Source of the DNA: Gammaproteobacteria bacterium
GTDB taxonomy: Bacteria; Pseudomonadota; Gammaproteobacteria; Chromatiales; Chromatiaceae
Assembly: GCA_030625445.1 (NCBI GenBank)
Contig: DAOUQU010000007.1
Location: 1-17,997, forward strand
Direction: 5' to 3'
Length of the DNA stretch: 17,997 nucleotides
The notes beneath the pieces are model-generated. The model was not told the origin of the DNA. It did not search any database and worked only from the letters and a program-made list of their open reading frames with translations. Made by a program: the position numbers and the translations under genes. Positions 7,900 to 15,847 of the stretch are shown piece by piece (position 1 is the stretch's first letter; each line of letters opens with the position of its first letter).

Positions 7900-8271
7900 A
7901 TGTCGTCACTGCTTTCAATTATCGAATCGCCAACCCACCCTCGCTTATCCAGCCTCTACCAGCAGCTTGATATCAGCGAGCACAAGGTCAACTCCATTCG
8001 CAATGCGCTCAAGCTGTTAAAGAGGGAGGCTCCGGATTTCATTGTGGCTGAATTCTTCTACGGCTATGGAAACAACTATGCCGGCGTGCATATCAGTAAT
8101 CTCGACGTGCTGCTCACCAGTCTGCCGAAATATGCGCCAACCGCCAGGGTCATCGTCTTTGTCAGTCGCCCGGAATATCAGTATGTTGAGCAACTCAACA
8201 ATATCTATCCCCTGCACGGCGTGCTGCAGCACCCTCTCCAGCAGGGTGAGCTCGAAGCGTTACTGAACTAA
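7900..8271 (+). CDS. Small degenerate receiver-like protein
   Basis: A soluble 123-residue protein with no signal or membrane helix. The order of hydrophobic strands and helices suggests a CheY-like receiver fold: a first strand SLLSIIES, a third strand DFIVAEF, a fourth strand ARVIVFVSR, and a fifth strand GVLQHPL ending in the typical cis-Pro. The phosphorylation residues look replaced: Glu51 stands where the acceptor Asp would be, and His111 where the conserved Lys would precede Pro. If the fold call is right, it is a phosphorylation-independent pseudo-receiver and perhaps a cytoplasmic partner of the MotA-like protein. I chose the ATG at 7900, 8 nt after the upstream stop. A TTG at 7882 would add six residues and overlap the preceding gene. 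Neither has a strong ribosome site. The fold assignment is by eye and moderately sure; that it is a real gene is well supported by its position and composition. Confidence 0.7.
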   Translation: MSSLLSIIESPTHPRLSSLYQQLDISEHKVNSIRNALKLLKREAPDFIVAEFFYGYGNNYAGVHISNLDVLLTSLPKYAPTARVIVFVSRPEYQYVEQLNNIYPLHGVLQHPLQQGELEALLN

Positions 8272-8383
8272 GGAGTTGTCCAAAAATAACTTCCCAATTC
8301 TACTGACGTGGAAGCTGTACGGGTGCTTGTGGCTATATGAAGAGATAGTTGGCAGTTGGCAAAACGCTAATCGAGCCTTTGCA

Positions 8384-8437
8384 ACTGCAAGCCTTTTTTA
8401 CTGCAATCTGTGACTTTTTTTGTTATTTTTACTGCAA
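8384..8437. repeat. Three ACTGCAA motifs, two within a 12-bp direct repeat
   Basis: ACTGCAA occurs at 8384-8390, 8400-8406 and 8431-8437. The last two sit in exact copies of TTTTTACTGCAA (8395-8406 and 8426-8437), 31 bp apart, or about three helical turns. They lie directly upstream of the CAP lipoprotein gene and could be binding sites for its regulator. Confidence 0.45.
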
Positions 8438-8458
8438 ACTTTGTAACCTTTGAATGCC

Positions 8459-9040
8459 ATGAAAATCATCTTTCGCTATACCCTGATATTTGCAGCAGCT
8501 CTGGCCATCAGCAGCTGCAGTACGACAGCAGAGACTTCCCTGGCATCTATCACTCTCCCTCTCTCCGGCAATGAAGCCATTGAAGATTTCCTCCCCGCTC
8601 ACAATGCCGTTCGCTCACAACATCGTCTGCCTCCCCTCAAATGGTCGCCGCAACTGGCTGGCTATGCACGGCAATGGGCAAATCATCTGCAAAGAACAAA
8701 CAACTGCCACATGAAGCACCGGCCAGGCAATGGCAGGTTCACGCAGCAATATGGCGAAAATCTCTTATGGGTTGGTCCGACACGCTGGTCAAATGGGCGG
8801 GTTGAGCTTTACCACATGACGCCTGAAATGATCACCAACGTATGGGCTGACGAGAGGCGTGACTATCGCTATCGAAGCAACAACTGCCGGCGGGGTAAAA
8901 TATGCGGGCACTACACCCAGATAGTGTGGCGCGATACACAGGAGATCGGCTGCGCCAAGGCAGTCTGCCGGGACCAATCACAGCTATGGGTTTGCAACTA
9001 CAACCCTCCGGGCAATTACAGAGGGAAAAGGCCCTATTGA
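8459..9040 (+). CDS. CAP/PR-1 (SCP-like) domain lipoprotein
   Basis: A 193-residue protein of the CAP superfamily (cysteine-rich secretory, antigen 5, PR-1). It starts with a lipoprotein signal ending in a lipobox AISSC with Cys20, so it should be membrane-anchored and exported. The CAP motifs are all present: HNAVRSQH near the start of the domain, GENLLW, GHYTQIVWRDT and VCNYNPPGNY. The conserved His and Glu of the CAP cavity are there. Six Cys lie in the domain (NNCH, NNCR, KICG, IGCA, AVCR, WVCN), the number and order typical of plant-type PR-1, so three disulfides are likely. Bacterial CAP proteins have poorly known functions; lipid binding or proteolysis has been proposed for family members. 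The ATG at 8459 gives a clean signal peptide; a TTG three codons upstream is less likely. It lies 187 nt after the receiver-like gene and may be transcribed separately. Confidence 0.88.
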   Translation: MKIIFRYTLIFAAALAISSCSTTAETSLASITLPLSGNEAIEDFLPAHNAVRSQHRLPPLKWSPQLAGYARQWANHLQRTNNCHMKHRPGNGRFTQQYGENLLWVGPTRWSNGRVELYHMTPEMITNVWADERRDYRYRSNNCRRGKICGHYTQIVWRDTQEIGCAKAVCRDQSQLWVCNYNPPGNYRGKRPY

Positions 9041-9159
9041 TCGTCCGATTATTCAATCAGCATTATCTGGCCTGGCATCCTTCAGAAACTTTCAAAGGTA
9101 GTTTAGAGTTTAATGTGTCATCCAGTGGGAAGAGAGGAGCGTTATCGTTGAACAACTTT

Positions 9160-9921
9160 TTATTTTACCAGTTTAACGATCTCCAGCCATAGCTTCCCCA
9201 CATATTCATGCATGGCGTATTCACTCTTCATCAATCCCCATGCATCCGGAATGGGGAAATCGTCACTTGCATGTTTCGCCAGGTGGTACGTTGGCGCAGG
9301 ATAGGGATACAACCCCTCTTCATTGAAAATCGCCATGGCCCTTGGCATATGGGAAGCCGACGTTACCAGGATAAAGTCCCGTTTATTGAGAATCTTTTTA
9401 ACGTCGGCCGCCTCCTCTTTTGTATCTTTCGGCGCATAGCGGGCAATGATCTGCTCCTCCCTGACTCCGAGCAAAACAGCCATCTTTTTCTGCATCAGCG
9501 CATGCGGAGTCGGATCCAGTCCGGAATATCCGGATACGATCAGTTTTGCATCGTCGAGCTGGCGAAAAATCCTGATCCCCTCAGCGAGTCTGAACATGGC
9601 CGAGCGGCCCAGTTGAGAGGTCATCGGCAGTTTGTCATTAGTCGTATGGCCTGCTCCCAGCACCATCACGTAGCCGATATCTTTCGGAAACTCCTTTAGC
9701 GCGGGATACTGCGACTCAAGCGGACTCAACAGCATTTCCGAAAAGGGGGTATAGCTCATGACGGCTATCCACAAAAACGAGGAGATCATAAAGATCCTGC
9801 TCATTTTAAAGTTCTTTTTATAGAGAAAATAGATGCCAATGAGGATCAGTATCAATCCAATCGAGAGCGGCATCAGCAGCATCGAGATGATTTTTTTAAC
9901 GATGAACAGTATCGAAGCCAT
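9160..9921 (-). CDS. elyC: ElyC-like envelope biogenesis protein (DUF218/YdcF family)
   Basis: A 253-residue inner-membrane protein with two N-terminal helices (about 8-32 and 40-58) and a DUF218 domain. Family hallmarks seen: YVMVLGAGHT, LAEGIRIFRQ, AKLIVSGYSG, LGVREEQII, PKDTKEEAADVKK and LVTSASHMPRAMAIFNEEGL. These line up along the full length of E. coli ElyC (YcbC), which supports peptidoglycan assembly, probably by affecting the undecaprenyl-phosphate carrier lipid. SanA/YdcF are more distant alternatives, but the two-helix start and the SASHLPRAM region favour ElyC. The gene is transcribed alone, convergent with the CAP lipoprotein gene (119 nt apart) and divergent from recQ. Confidence 0.86.
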   Translation of the reverse strand: MASILFIVKKIISMLLMPLSIGLILILIGIYFLYKKNFKMSRIFMISSFLWIAVMSYTPFSEMLLSPLESQYPALKEFPKDIGYVMVLGAGHTTNDKLPMTSQLGRSAMFRLAEGIRIFRQLDDAKLIVSGYSGLDPTPHALMQKKMAVLLGVREEQIIARYAPKDTKEEAADVKKILNKRDFILVTSASHMPRAMAIFNEEGLYPYPAPTYHLAKHASDDFPIPDAWGLMKSEYAMHEYVGKLWLEIVKLVK

Positions 9922-9979
9922 TGTTCCAGGTTTTAGGTTTGGGTATTCATGCGAAATGGTTTGATTTCAGCAAAGAGCT

Positions 9980-9999
9980 GGTTGCGGCTACATGCAACC
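9980..9999. repeat. Small inverted repeat between elyC and recQ
   Basis: GGTTGC and GCAACC pair around an 8-nt loop in the divergent elyC-recQ intergenic region. There is no U-tract, so it is not a terminator. It could be a regulator site. Confidence 0.3.
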
Positions 10000-10073
10000 A
10001 TGAATTGTAAGAATAGCAGAATCATCTCGCTTTCCAGACTACTTTTGATCCTTTGGTATGCGATAATCGGCGC

Positions 10074-11885
<1,812 letters not shown>

Positions 11886-11913
11886 TCAACACCGCCAGGA
11901 ACCTGTGCCGGAT

Positions 11914-12393
11914 TTATGAAGACGCCGCAACAATCAAGGCAACCGCATGGGCGGCAATTCCCTCTTTGCGGCCAACATAGCCCATTTTTTCTGTTGTCGT
12001 GGCCTTGACGCTGACTGCGGAGAGATCGACTTTCATATCCTGTGCGAGGGTTTCACGCATCTTCGGGATGTAAGGTGCAAGCTTCGGCGCCTGAGCAATG
12101 ACCGTCATGTCGACATTCCCGATTTGCCAGCCATGCTCACCAAGTTTGTCGATGACTGAACGCAGCAGGATGCGGCTGTCGATACCGGCATAGATGTCAC
12201 TGCTGTCGGGGAAGTGGGCGCCGATATCGCCGAGTGCTGCAGCGCCCAGCAATGCGTCACACAATGCATGAATCAGCACATCACCGTCAGAGTGGGCCTC
12301 CAGCCCCTGTTCATGTGGAATGGTAACGCCGCCAAGTATCAGCGGACGATCCGCTGCAAAGCGATGCGCATCGAAACCGTGCCCTATTCGCAC
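11914..12393 (-). CDS. ispF: 2-C-methyl-D-erythritol 2,4-cyclodiphosphate synthase
   Basis: IspF forms MEcPP with release of CMP in the non-mevalonate isoprenoid pathway. The 159-residue product has the zinc ligands in RIGHGFDAHRF (Asp8, His10) and AHSDGDVLIHALCDALLGA (His42), the GDIGAHFPDSS loop, and the C-terminal KATTTEKMGYVGRKEGIAAHA. The start is GTG at 12393, lying inside the end of ispD (10-nt overlap), so translation is probably coupled. In many gammaproteobacteria truD or surE follow; here recQ converges instead, so the conserved cluster ends at this gene. Confidence 0.97.
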   Translation of the reverse strand: MRIGHGFDAHRFAADRPLILGGVTIPHEQGLEAHSDGDVLIHALCDALLGAAALGDIGAHFPDSSDIYAGIDSRILLRSVIDKLGEHGWQIGNVDMTVIAQAPKLAPYIPKMRETLAQDMKVDLSAVSVKATTTEKMGYVGRKEGIAAHAVALIVAASS

Positions 12394-13088
12394 TCTCTCT
12401 CGCCTCTTCGTCTCAGATAGAAATCTGCCAGCGCCAGGTCGGAGGGGTTGGTAATCTTCAGATTGTCGGATTCTCCCTGCACCAGCTGCGGATGGAAACC
12501 GGCCATCTCCATCGCGCTGGCTTCATCGGTGATGCTCTCTCCCTTCTCCAGGGCTGCTTCAAGCGCACTTTTGAGCATACCAAGGGGGAACATCTGCGGT
12601 GTGAATGCATGCCATAGATTTTCGCGGGGCGCCGTGGATTGTATCGACTGGTGCTGATCAGCAACTTTCATGGTGTCCCTGACCTGCATGCCCAGTATGG
12701 CGCCATGCGGATTTTGTTCGCAGGCCCACTGCAAGCGGATGATATCCTCGATGCGCACGCAGGGGCGTGCCGCATCATGCACCATCACCCAGTCATCCTC
12801 GGTAGCCATCCCCAGGAGAGACTCCAGTCCGCTGAGCACGGAGTCGGCACGCTCAGTTCCTCCATGCGCTATATGGATCAGCGGATGATCGTGAAACTGC
12901 GTCTGCTCCCAGTATGGATCATCCTGATCAAGCACGACGACAATGCCCTGCAGGTCCTGAACTTTTAATAGCGTAGCCAGCGTGGTCTCAATCACGCTGC
13001 TTCCTGATAACGGCAGATACTGCTTGGGGGTGCTGCTCTTCATGCGCCTGCCCTCCCCGGCTGCAGGCATCACGCACCACAGAGTCAT
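12384..13088 (-). CDS. ispD: 2-C-methyl-D-erythritol 4-phosphate cytidylyltransferase
   Basis: IspD couples MEP to CTP, giving CDP-methylerythritol, two steps before IspF. The 234-residue product carries the CTP-binding PAAGEGRRM..STPKQYLPL motif, the AHGGTERADSVLSGL segment, VHDAARPCV, the ITDEASAMEMAG motif and GESDNLKITNPSDL near the end. Its ATG overlaps the ftsB stop by 4 nt, and its own end overlaps ispF. The ftsB-ispD-ispF order is the gammaproteobacterial standard. Confidence 0.97.
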   Translation of the reverse strand: MTLWCVMPAAGEGRRMKSSTPKQYLPLSGSSVIETTLATLLKVQDLQGIVVVLDQDDPYWEQTQFHDHPLIHIAHGGTERADSVLSGLESLLGMATEDDWVMVHDAARPCVRIEDIIRLQWACEQNPHGAILGMQVRDTMKVADQHQSIQSTAPRENLWHAFTPQMFPLGMLKSALEAALEKGESITDEASAMEMAGFHPQLVQGESDNLKITNPSDLALADFYLRRRGERECE

Positions 13089-13375
13089 GGCTTATCCCCC
13101 TTGTCAGGAATCTGGAAATAGATCTCGCCTTCACGAATCATCCCCAGGTCTGAACGTGCACGTTCTTCAACCGCATCCTGGTCTTTCTTGAAGCTGTCGA
13201 TCTCGGCCTGCATTGCCAAATTATGCTTCTTCATCTCTTCGATAGCCTGTTGCTGCACTTCAATATCACGTTCCAGTGTTGCGACTTCAGCCAGGCTCCC
13301 TTCACCAACCCAGAGTTTGTATTGAAGAACAACAAACAGAACAATCAGCACCGGAATCAGCAACCTTCTGAACAT
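13085..13375 (-). CDS. ftsB: Cell division protein FtsB
   Basis: FtsB is a small bitopic protein that joins FtsL and FtsQ at the division site and helps activate FtsWI. The 96-residue product has a short cytoplasmic start, one hydrophobic helix (about 4-20), a periplasmic coiled coil (about 28-65, LERDIEVQQQAIEEMKK), and the conserved tail VEERARSDLGMIREGEIYFQ. Size and location between eno and ispD are diagnostic. The start is 27 nt downstream of the eno stop. Confidence 0.95.
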   Translation of the reverse strand: MFRRLLIPVLIVLFVVLQYKLWVGEGSLAEVATLERDIEVQQQAIEEMKKHNLAMQAEIDSFKKDQDAVEERARSDLGMIREGEIYFQIPDKGDKP

Positions 13376-13402
13376 GGAAATATTACCTGGAAAGGAGTGC
13401 TA

Positions 13403-14683
13403 TTAATCCAGCCAGCGAAATGCCGAACGTCCTGCGTAAGTGGCATCGCTGCCGAGTTGCTCCTCGATGCGCATCAACTGATTGTACTTGGCGACACGGT
13501 CTGAACGTGACAGTGAACCGGTCTTGATCTGCCCGCCGTTGCTGGCAACCACCAGGTCTGCAATGGTGGTATCTTCCGTCTCACCGGAACGGTGCGAAAC
13601 AACCGAGGTATAACCGGCATCGTGCGCCATCTTGATCGCCGCCAGGGTCTCTGTGAGGGTTCCAATCTGGTTGAATTTGATCAAAATGGAGTTGGTAATC
13701 CCTTTGTCGATGCCCTCCTGCAGGATTTTCGGATTGGTAACGAAGAGGTCATCACCAACCAGTTGGATGCGCTCTCCAAGTTGCTCGGTATGCAGTTTCC
13801 AGCCATCCCAGTCACTCTCGTCGAGTCCATCCTCAATCGAAAGGATCGGGTATTGATCAACCCAGCTTGCGAGAAAATCACTAAAGCCGGCCGAGTCAAA
13901 CTCCCTGCCTTCTGACTTGAGCTGATATTTTCCGTCGCTGTAGAATTCTGAAGCCGCTACGTCGAGTCCAAGGTAGATATCCTCTCCCGCCTTGAAGCCT
14001 GCTTTATCGATCGCCTCGAGAATGACATCGATGGCCGCAACATTGGATGGAAGGTCCGGCGCAAAGCCGCCCTCGTCGCCGACACCGGTGTTCATTCCCT
14101 TGCCGGAGAGTACCGATTTCAGCGCATGAAAAATCTCTGCGCCGTAGCGCACAGCCTCGTGTATCGAAGGTGCGCCGACTGGCAGAATCATGAACTCCTG
14201 AAAATCGACGCTGTTGTCAGCATGCTCGCCGCCGTTGATGATATTCATCATCGGCACAGGCATTTTGTAAGGGCCGTCCGACAGCGAACGATAGAGCGGC
14301 AGCTGCTGCTCCTGCGCCGATGCATGCGCTGCTGCAAGCGAGACGGCCAGGATGGCGTTCGCGCCGAGATTTGCTTTGTTGTCAGTGCCGTCGAGATCGA
14401 TCATGCGCTGATCCAGCGCCTCCTGGTCCATCACATCCATCCCCTTCACGGCATCGAGAATGGTGGTATTGATGTTGTTGACAGCCGTGAGAACGCCCTT
14501 GCCCTGGTAACGGCTGTTGTCGCCATCACGCAACTCCAGCGCTTCACGCGAACCTGTGGATGCGCCGGATGGCGCTATCGCGCGGCCGATAGCGCCATCA
14601 GCGGTGATGACATCCGCCTCAACGGTCGGATTGCCGCGTGAATCGAGGATTTCGCGAGCGCGTATATCTAGAATCTCTGACAT
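13403..14683 (-). CDS. eno: Enolase (phosphopyruvate hydratase)
   Basis: Enolase interconverts 2-phosphoglycerate and phosphoenolpyruvate in glycolysis and gluconeogenesis. The 426-residue product has IRAREILDSRGNPTVEAD at the start, GASTGSREALELRDGD, the magnesium and catalytic regions (GDEGGFAPDL, LSIEDGLDESDW, LVGDDLFVTNP), the signature ILIKFNQIGTLTET and SHRSGETEDTTIADL. Length is normal. The ATG at 14683 has AGGA seven bases upstream and a plausible sigma70 promoter close by, so eno-ftsB-ispD-ispF probably have their own promoter, separate from kdsA-pyrG. Confidence 0.98.
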   Translation of the reverse strand: MSEILDIRAREILDSRGNPTVEADVITADGAIGRAIAPSGASTGSREALELRDGDNSRYQGKGVLTAVNNINTTILDAVKGMDVMDQEALDQRMIDLDGTDNKANLGANAILAVSLAAAHASAQEQQLPLYRSLSDGPYKMPVPMMNIINGGEHADNSVDFQEFMILPVGAPSIHEAVRYGAEIFHALKSVLSGKGMNTGVGDEGGFAPDLPSNVAAIDVILEAIDKAGFKAGEDIYLGLDVAASEFYSDGKYQLKSEGREFDSAGFSDFLASWVDQYPILSIEDGLDESDWDGWKLHTEQLGERIQLVGDDLFVTNPKILQEGIDKGITNSILIKFNQIGTLTETLAAIKMAHDAGYTSVVSHRSGETEDTTIADLVVASNGGQIKTGSLSRSDRVAKYNQLMRIEEQLGSDATYAGRSAFRWLD

Positions 14684-14690
14684 GTTTATT

Positions 14691-14694
14691 TCCT
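14691..14694 (-). promoter_or_regulatory. Ribosome binding site of eno
   Basis: Minus-strand AGGA lies seven bases before the ATG at 14683. Confidence 0.55.
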
Positions 14695-14703
14695 ATCTAT
14701 TTG

Positions 14704-14719
14704 ATTAATTTAAATTAAT
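14704..14719. repeat. Perfect 16-bp AT palindrome
   Basis: ATTAATTTAAATTAAT reads the same on both strands and touches the candidate eno -10. It could be an operator, or just AT-rich promoter DNA. Confidence 0.4.
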
Positions 14720-14746
14720 TATCGTAAAAAATGCTTGTATATTGAA
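14718..14746 (-). promoter_or_regulatory. Candidate sigma70 promoter for eno-ftsB-ispD-ispF
   Basis: On the minus strand TTCAAT (14746-14741) and GATAAT (14723-14718, five of six) are 17 nt apart, and the -10 ends about 35 nt before the eno ATG. Judged by motif and position only. Confidence 0.4.
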
Positions 14747-14780
14747 TCCGTCAGGGGATAAACGTTAGCGCATCCACCAA

Positions 14781-14894
14781 GTCATTGCGAGGAGCGAAGC
14801 GACGCGGCAATCTGCTTGAGATTACTTCGCCTACATGGATGTAGGTGAGGGGCGTATAAGCAGGACGCGGAAGCTTCGCTACGCTCGTAATAAC
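14781..14894. repeat. Palindromic small repeat (MITE/REP-like) element
   Basis: The left end begins GTCATTGCGAGGAGCGAAGC. The reverse complement of the right end begins GTTATTACGAGCGTAGCGAA, an imperfect terminal inverted repeat sharing GTYATTRCGAG and AGCGAAGC. Inside are an outer pair CTGCTT/AAGCAG and a perfect inner hairpin CCTACAT-GG-ATGTAGG (14830-14845). The GTCATTGCGAG...GCGAAGC...GGCAATC pattern recurs as dispersed intergenic repeats in many bacterial genomes. No transposase is encoded. Confidence 0.6.
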
Positions 14895-14940
14895 AGTATT
14901 ACTTAGCAGCGTAAGAGCTTAGAATTCTCTGGTGTATGCG

Positions 14941-14969
14941 GCAATAATTGTTCCTTACAATCTTATTGC
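14941..14969. repeat. Bulged hairpin
   Basis: GCAATAA and TTATTGC form a 7-bp outer stem; TTGT and ACAA form a 4-bp inner stem around a 5-nt loop, with a 2-nt bulge. There is no U-run, so it is not a classical terminator for kdsA. Confidence 0.4.
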
Positions 14970-14973
14970 ACTT

Positions 14974-14989
14974 CCTCCATCCATGGAGG
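14974..14989. repeat. Tight hairpin downstream of kdsA
   Basis: CCTCCAT-CC-ATGGAGG is a perfect 7-bp stem with a 2-nt loop, 25 nt past the kdsA stop. Read on the minus strand it matches the inner hairpin at 14830-14845 apart from one swapped base pair (A-T to C-G). It lacks a following U-tract. Confidence 0.45.
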
Positions 14990-15013
14990 CCGCAAAAAGA
15001 CGCCTTATCTCCC

Positions 15014-15847
15014 CTACAAACTATCTTCGATAAATCCTGCTGATTTCACTGCCGAGTCAATCGTCTTCAATGTCTGCAGCAATTCAGCCATCTGATCCAA
15101 CCGCCACGAGTTGGGGCCATCGCTGAGCGCCTTTTCAGGATCGGGATGGGTCTCCATGAAGAGGCCGGAGATACCTGCAGCCACTGCAGCACGCGCCAGT
15201 ACCGGTACATGTTGCCGCTCGCCGCCTGAGCTACTCCCCTGCCCTCCAGGCTGCTGCACTGAATGGGTGGCGTCAAACACCACCGGACATCCGGTTTCGC
15301 GCATCACGGCAAGGCCCCGCATGTCGGAAACCAGGGTATTGTATCCAAACGAGACGCCGCGTTCACACACCATGATTTGCTCATTGCCGGTAGCCAGCGC
15401 CTTGTTGACCACGTGTTTCATATCCCATGGAGCCAGAAACTGCCCCTTTTTGATATTAACTGCTATACCCTGACTGGCCACGCTTTGAATAAAGTTGGTT
15501 TGACGGCACAAAAATGCAGGGGTCTGCAGCACATCCACCACATCGGCCACCTCACCCAGCGGGGTATCTTCATGGACATCGGTCAACACCGGCACCCCGA
15601 TCTGCTGCCTTACCTTCTCCAAAATTTGCAATCCCGCCTCGAGGCCTGGCCCGCGCTCACTGACGTGCGAAGAGCGGTTCGCCTTGTCGAAGGATGATTT
15701 GTAGATAAAGGGAATATCCAGCTTGCCGGTAATCTCCTTCAACTCTCCGGCAACATCCAGCGCCATGCCCTCACTCTCGATGACGCAGGTACCGGCAATC
15801 AGGAAAAAGGGATGCTCCAGGCCAACCTCAAAGCCGCACAGATTCAT
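15014..15847 (-). CDS. kdsA: 3-deoxy-D-manno-octulosonate 8-phosphate synthase (Kdo-8-P synthase)
   Basis: KdsA condenses phosphoenolpyruvate with arabinose 5-phosphate, giving Kdo-8-P for the lipopolysaccharide core. The 277-residue product has IYKSSFDKANRSS, TDVHEDTPLGEVAD, FLCRQTNFI, VNIKKGQFLAPWDMKHVV, FDATHSVQQPGG and METHPDPEKALSDGPN. The N-terminal motif is LIAGTCVIES with Cys21, where E. coli-type metal-independent enzymes have Asn (NVLES). The remaining ligand positions (His in DATHS, Glu in METHP, Asp in ALSDG) are also present, so this should be the metal-dependent class. The ATG overlaps the pyrG stop by 4 nt. Its downstream side is the repeat-bearing gap, so it is probably the last gene of the pyrG-kdsA unit. 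Confidence 0.97.
   Translation of the reverse strand: MNLCGFEVGLEHPFFLIAGTCVIESEGMALDVAGELKEITGKLDIPFIYKSSFDKANRSSHVSERGPGLEAGLQILEKVRQQIGVPVLTDVHEDTPLGEVADVVDVLQTPAFLCRQTNFIQSVASQGIAVNIKKGQFLAPWDMKHVVNKALATGNEQIMVCERGVSFGYNTLVSDMRGLAVMRETGCPVVFDATHSVQQPGGQGSSSGGERQHVPVLARAAVAAGISGLFMETHPDPEKALSDGPNSWRLDQMAELLQTLKTIDSAVKSAGFIEDSL

Larger units (their letters stand above)
14684..15013. other. 330-nt intergenic region between kdsA and eno
   Basis: This is non-coding by eye. It holds the eno ribosome site and candidate promoter with an AT palindrome at the eno end, a 114-bp palindromic repeat element in the middle, and two hairpins at the kdsA end. No tRNA or credible small gene was seen. Confidence 0.75.

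Noticed and set aside
5401..8271. Zorya anti-phage defence system
   Set aside because: The MotA-like and Asp-bearing partner fit superficially, but ZorB's OmpA domain and the ZorC/D/E effectors are missing, the long coil is on the wrong subunit, and the neighbours are not defence genes.
8384..8437. CRISPR-like repeats
   Set aside because: The repeat unit is only 7-12 bp with irregular spacing and no cas genes; better explained as regulator sites.
14126..14641. Plus-strand frame of 171 codons over eno
   Set aside because: It is antisense to a clear enolase.
14974..14989. Intrinsic terminator of kdsA
   Set aside because: The hairpin is good, but no U-run follows on the minus strand; listed as a repeat hairpin instead.
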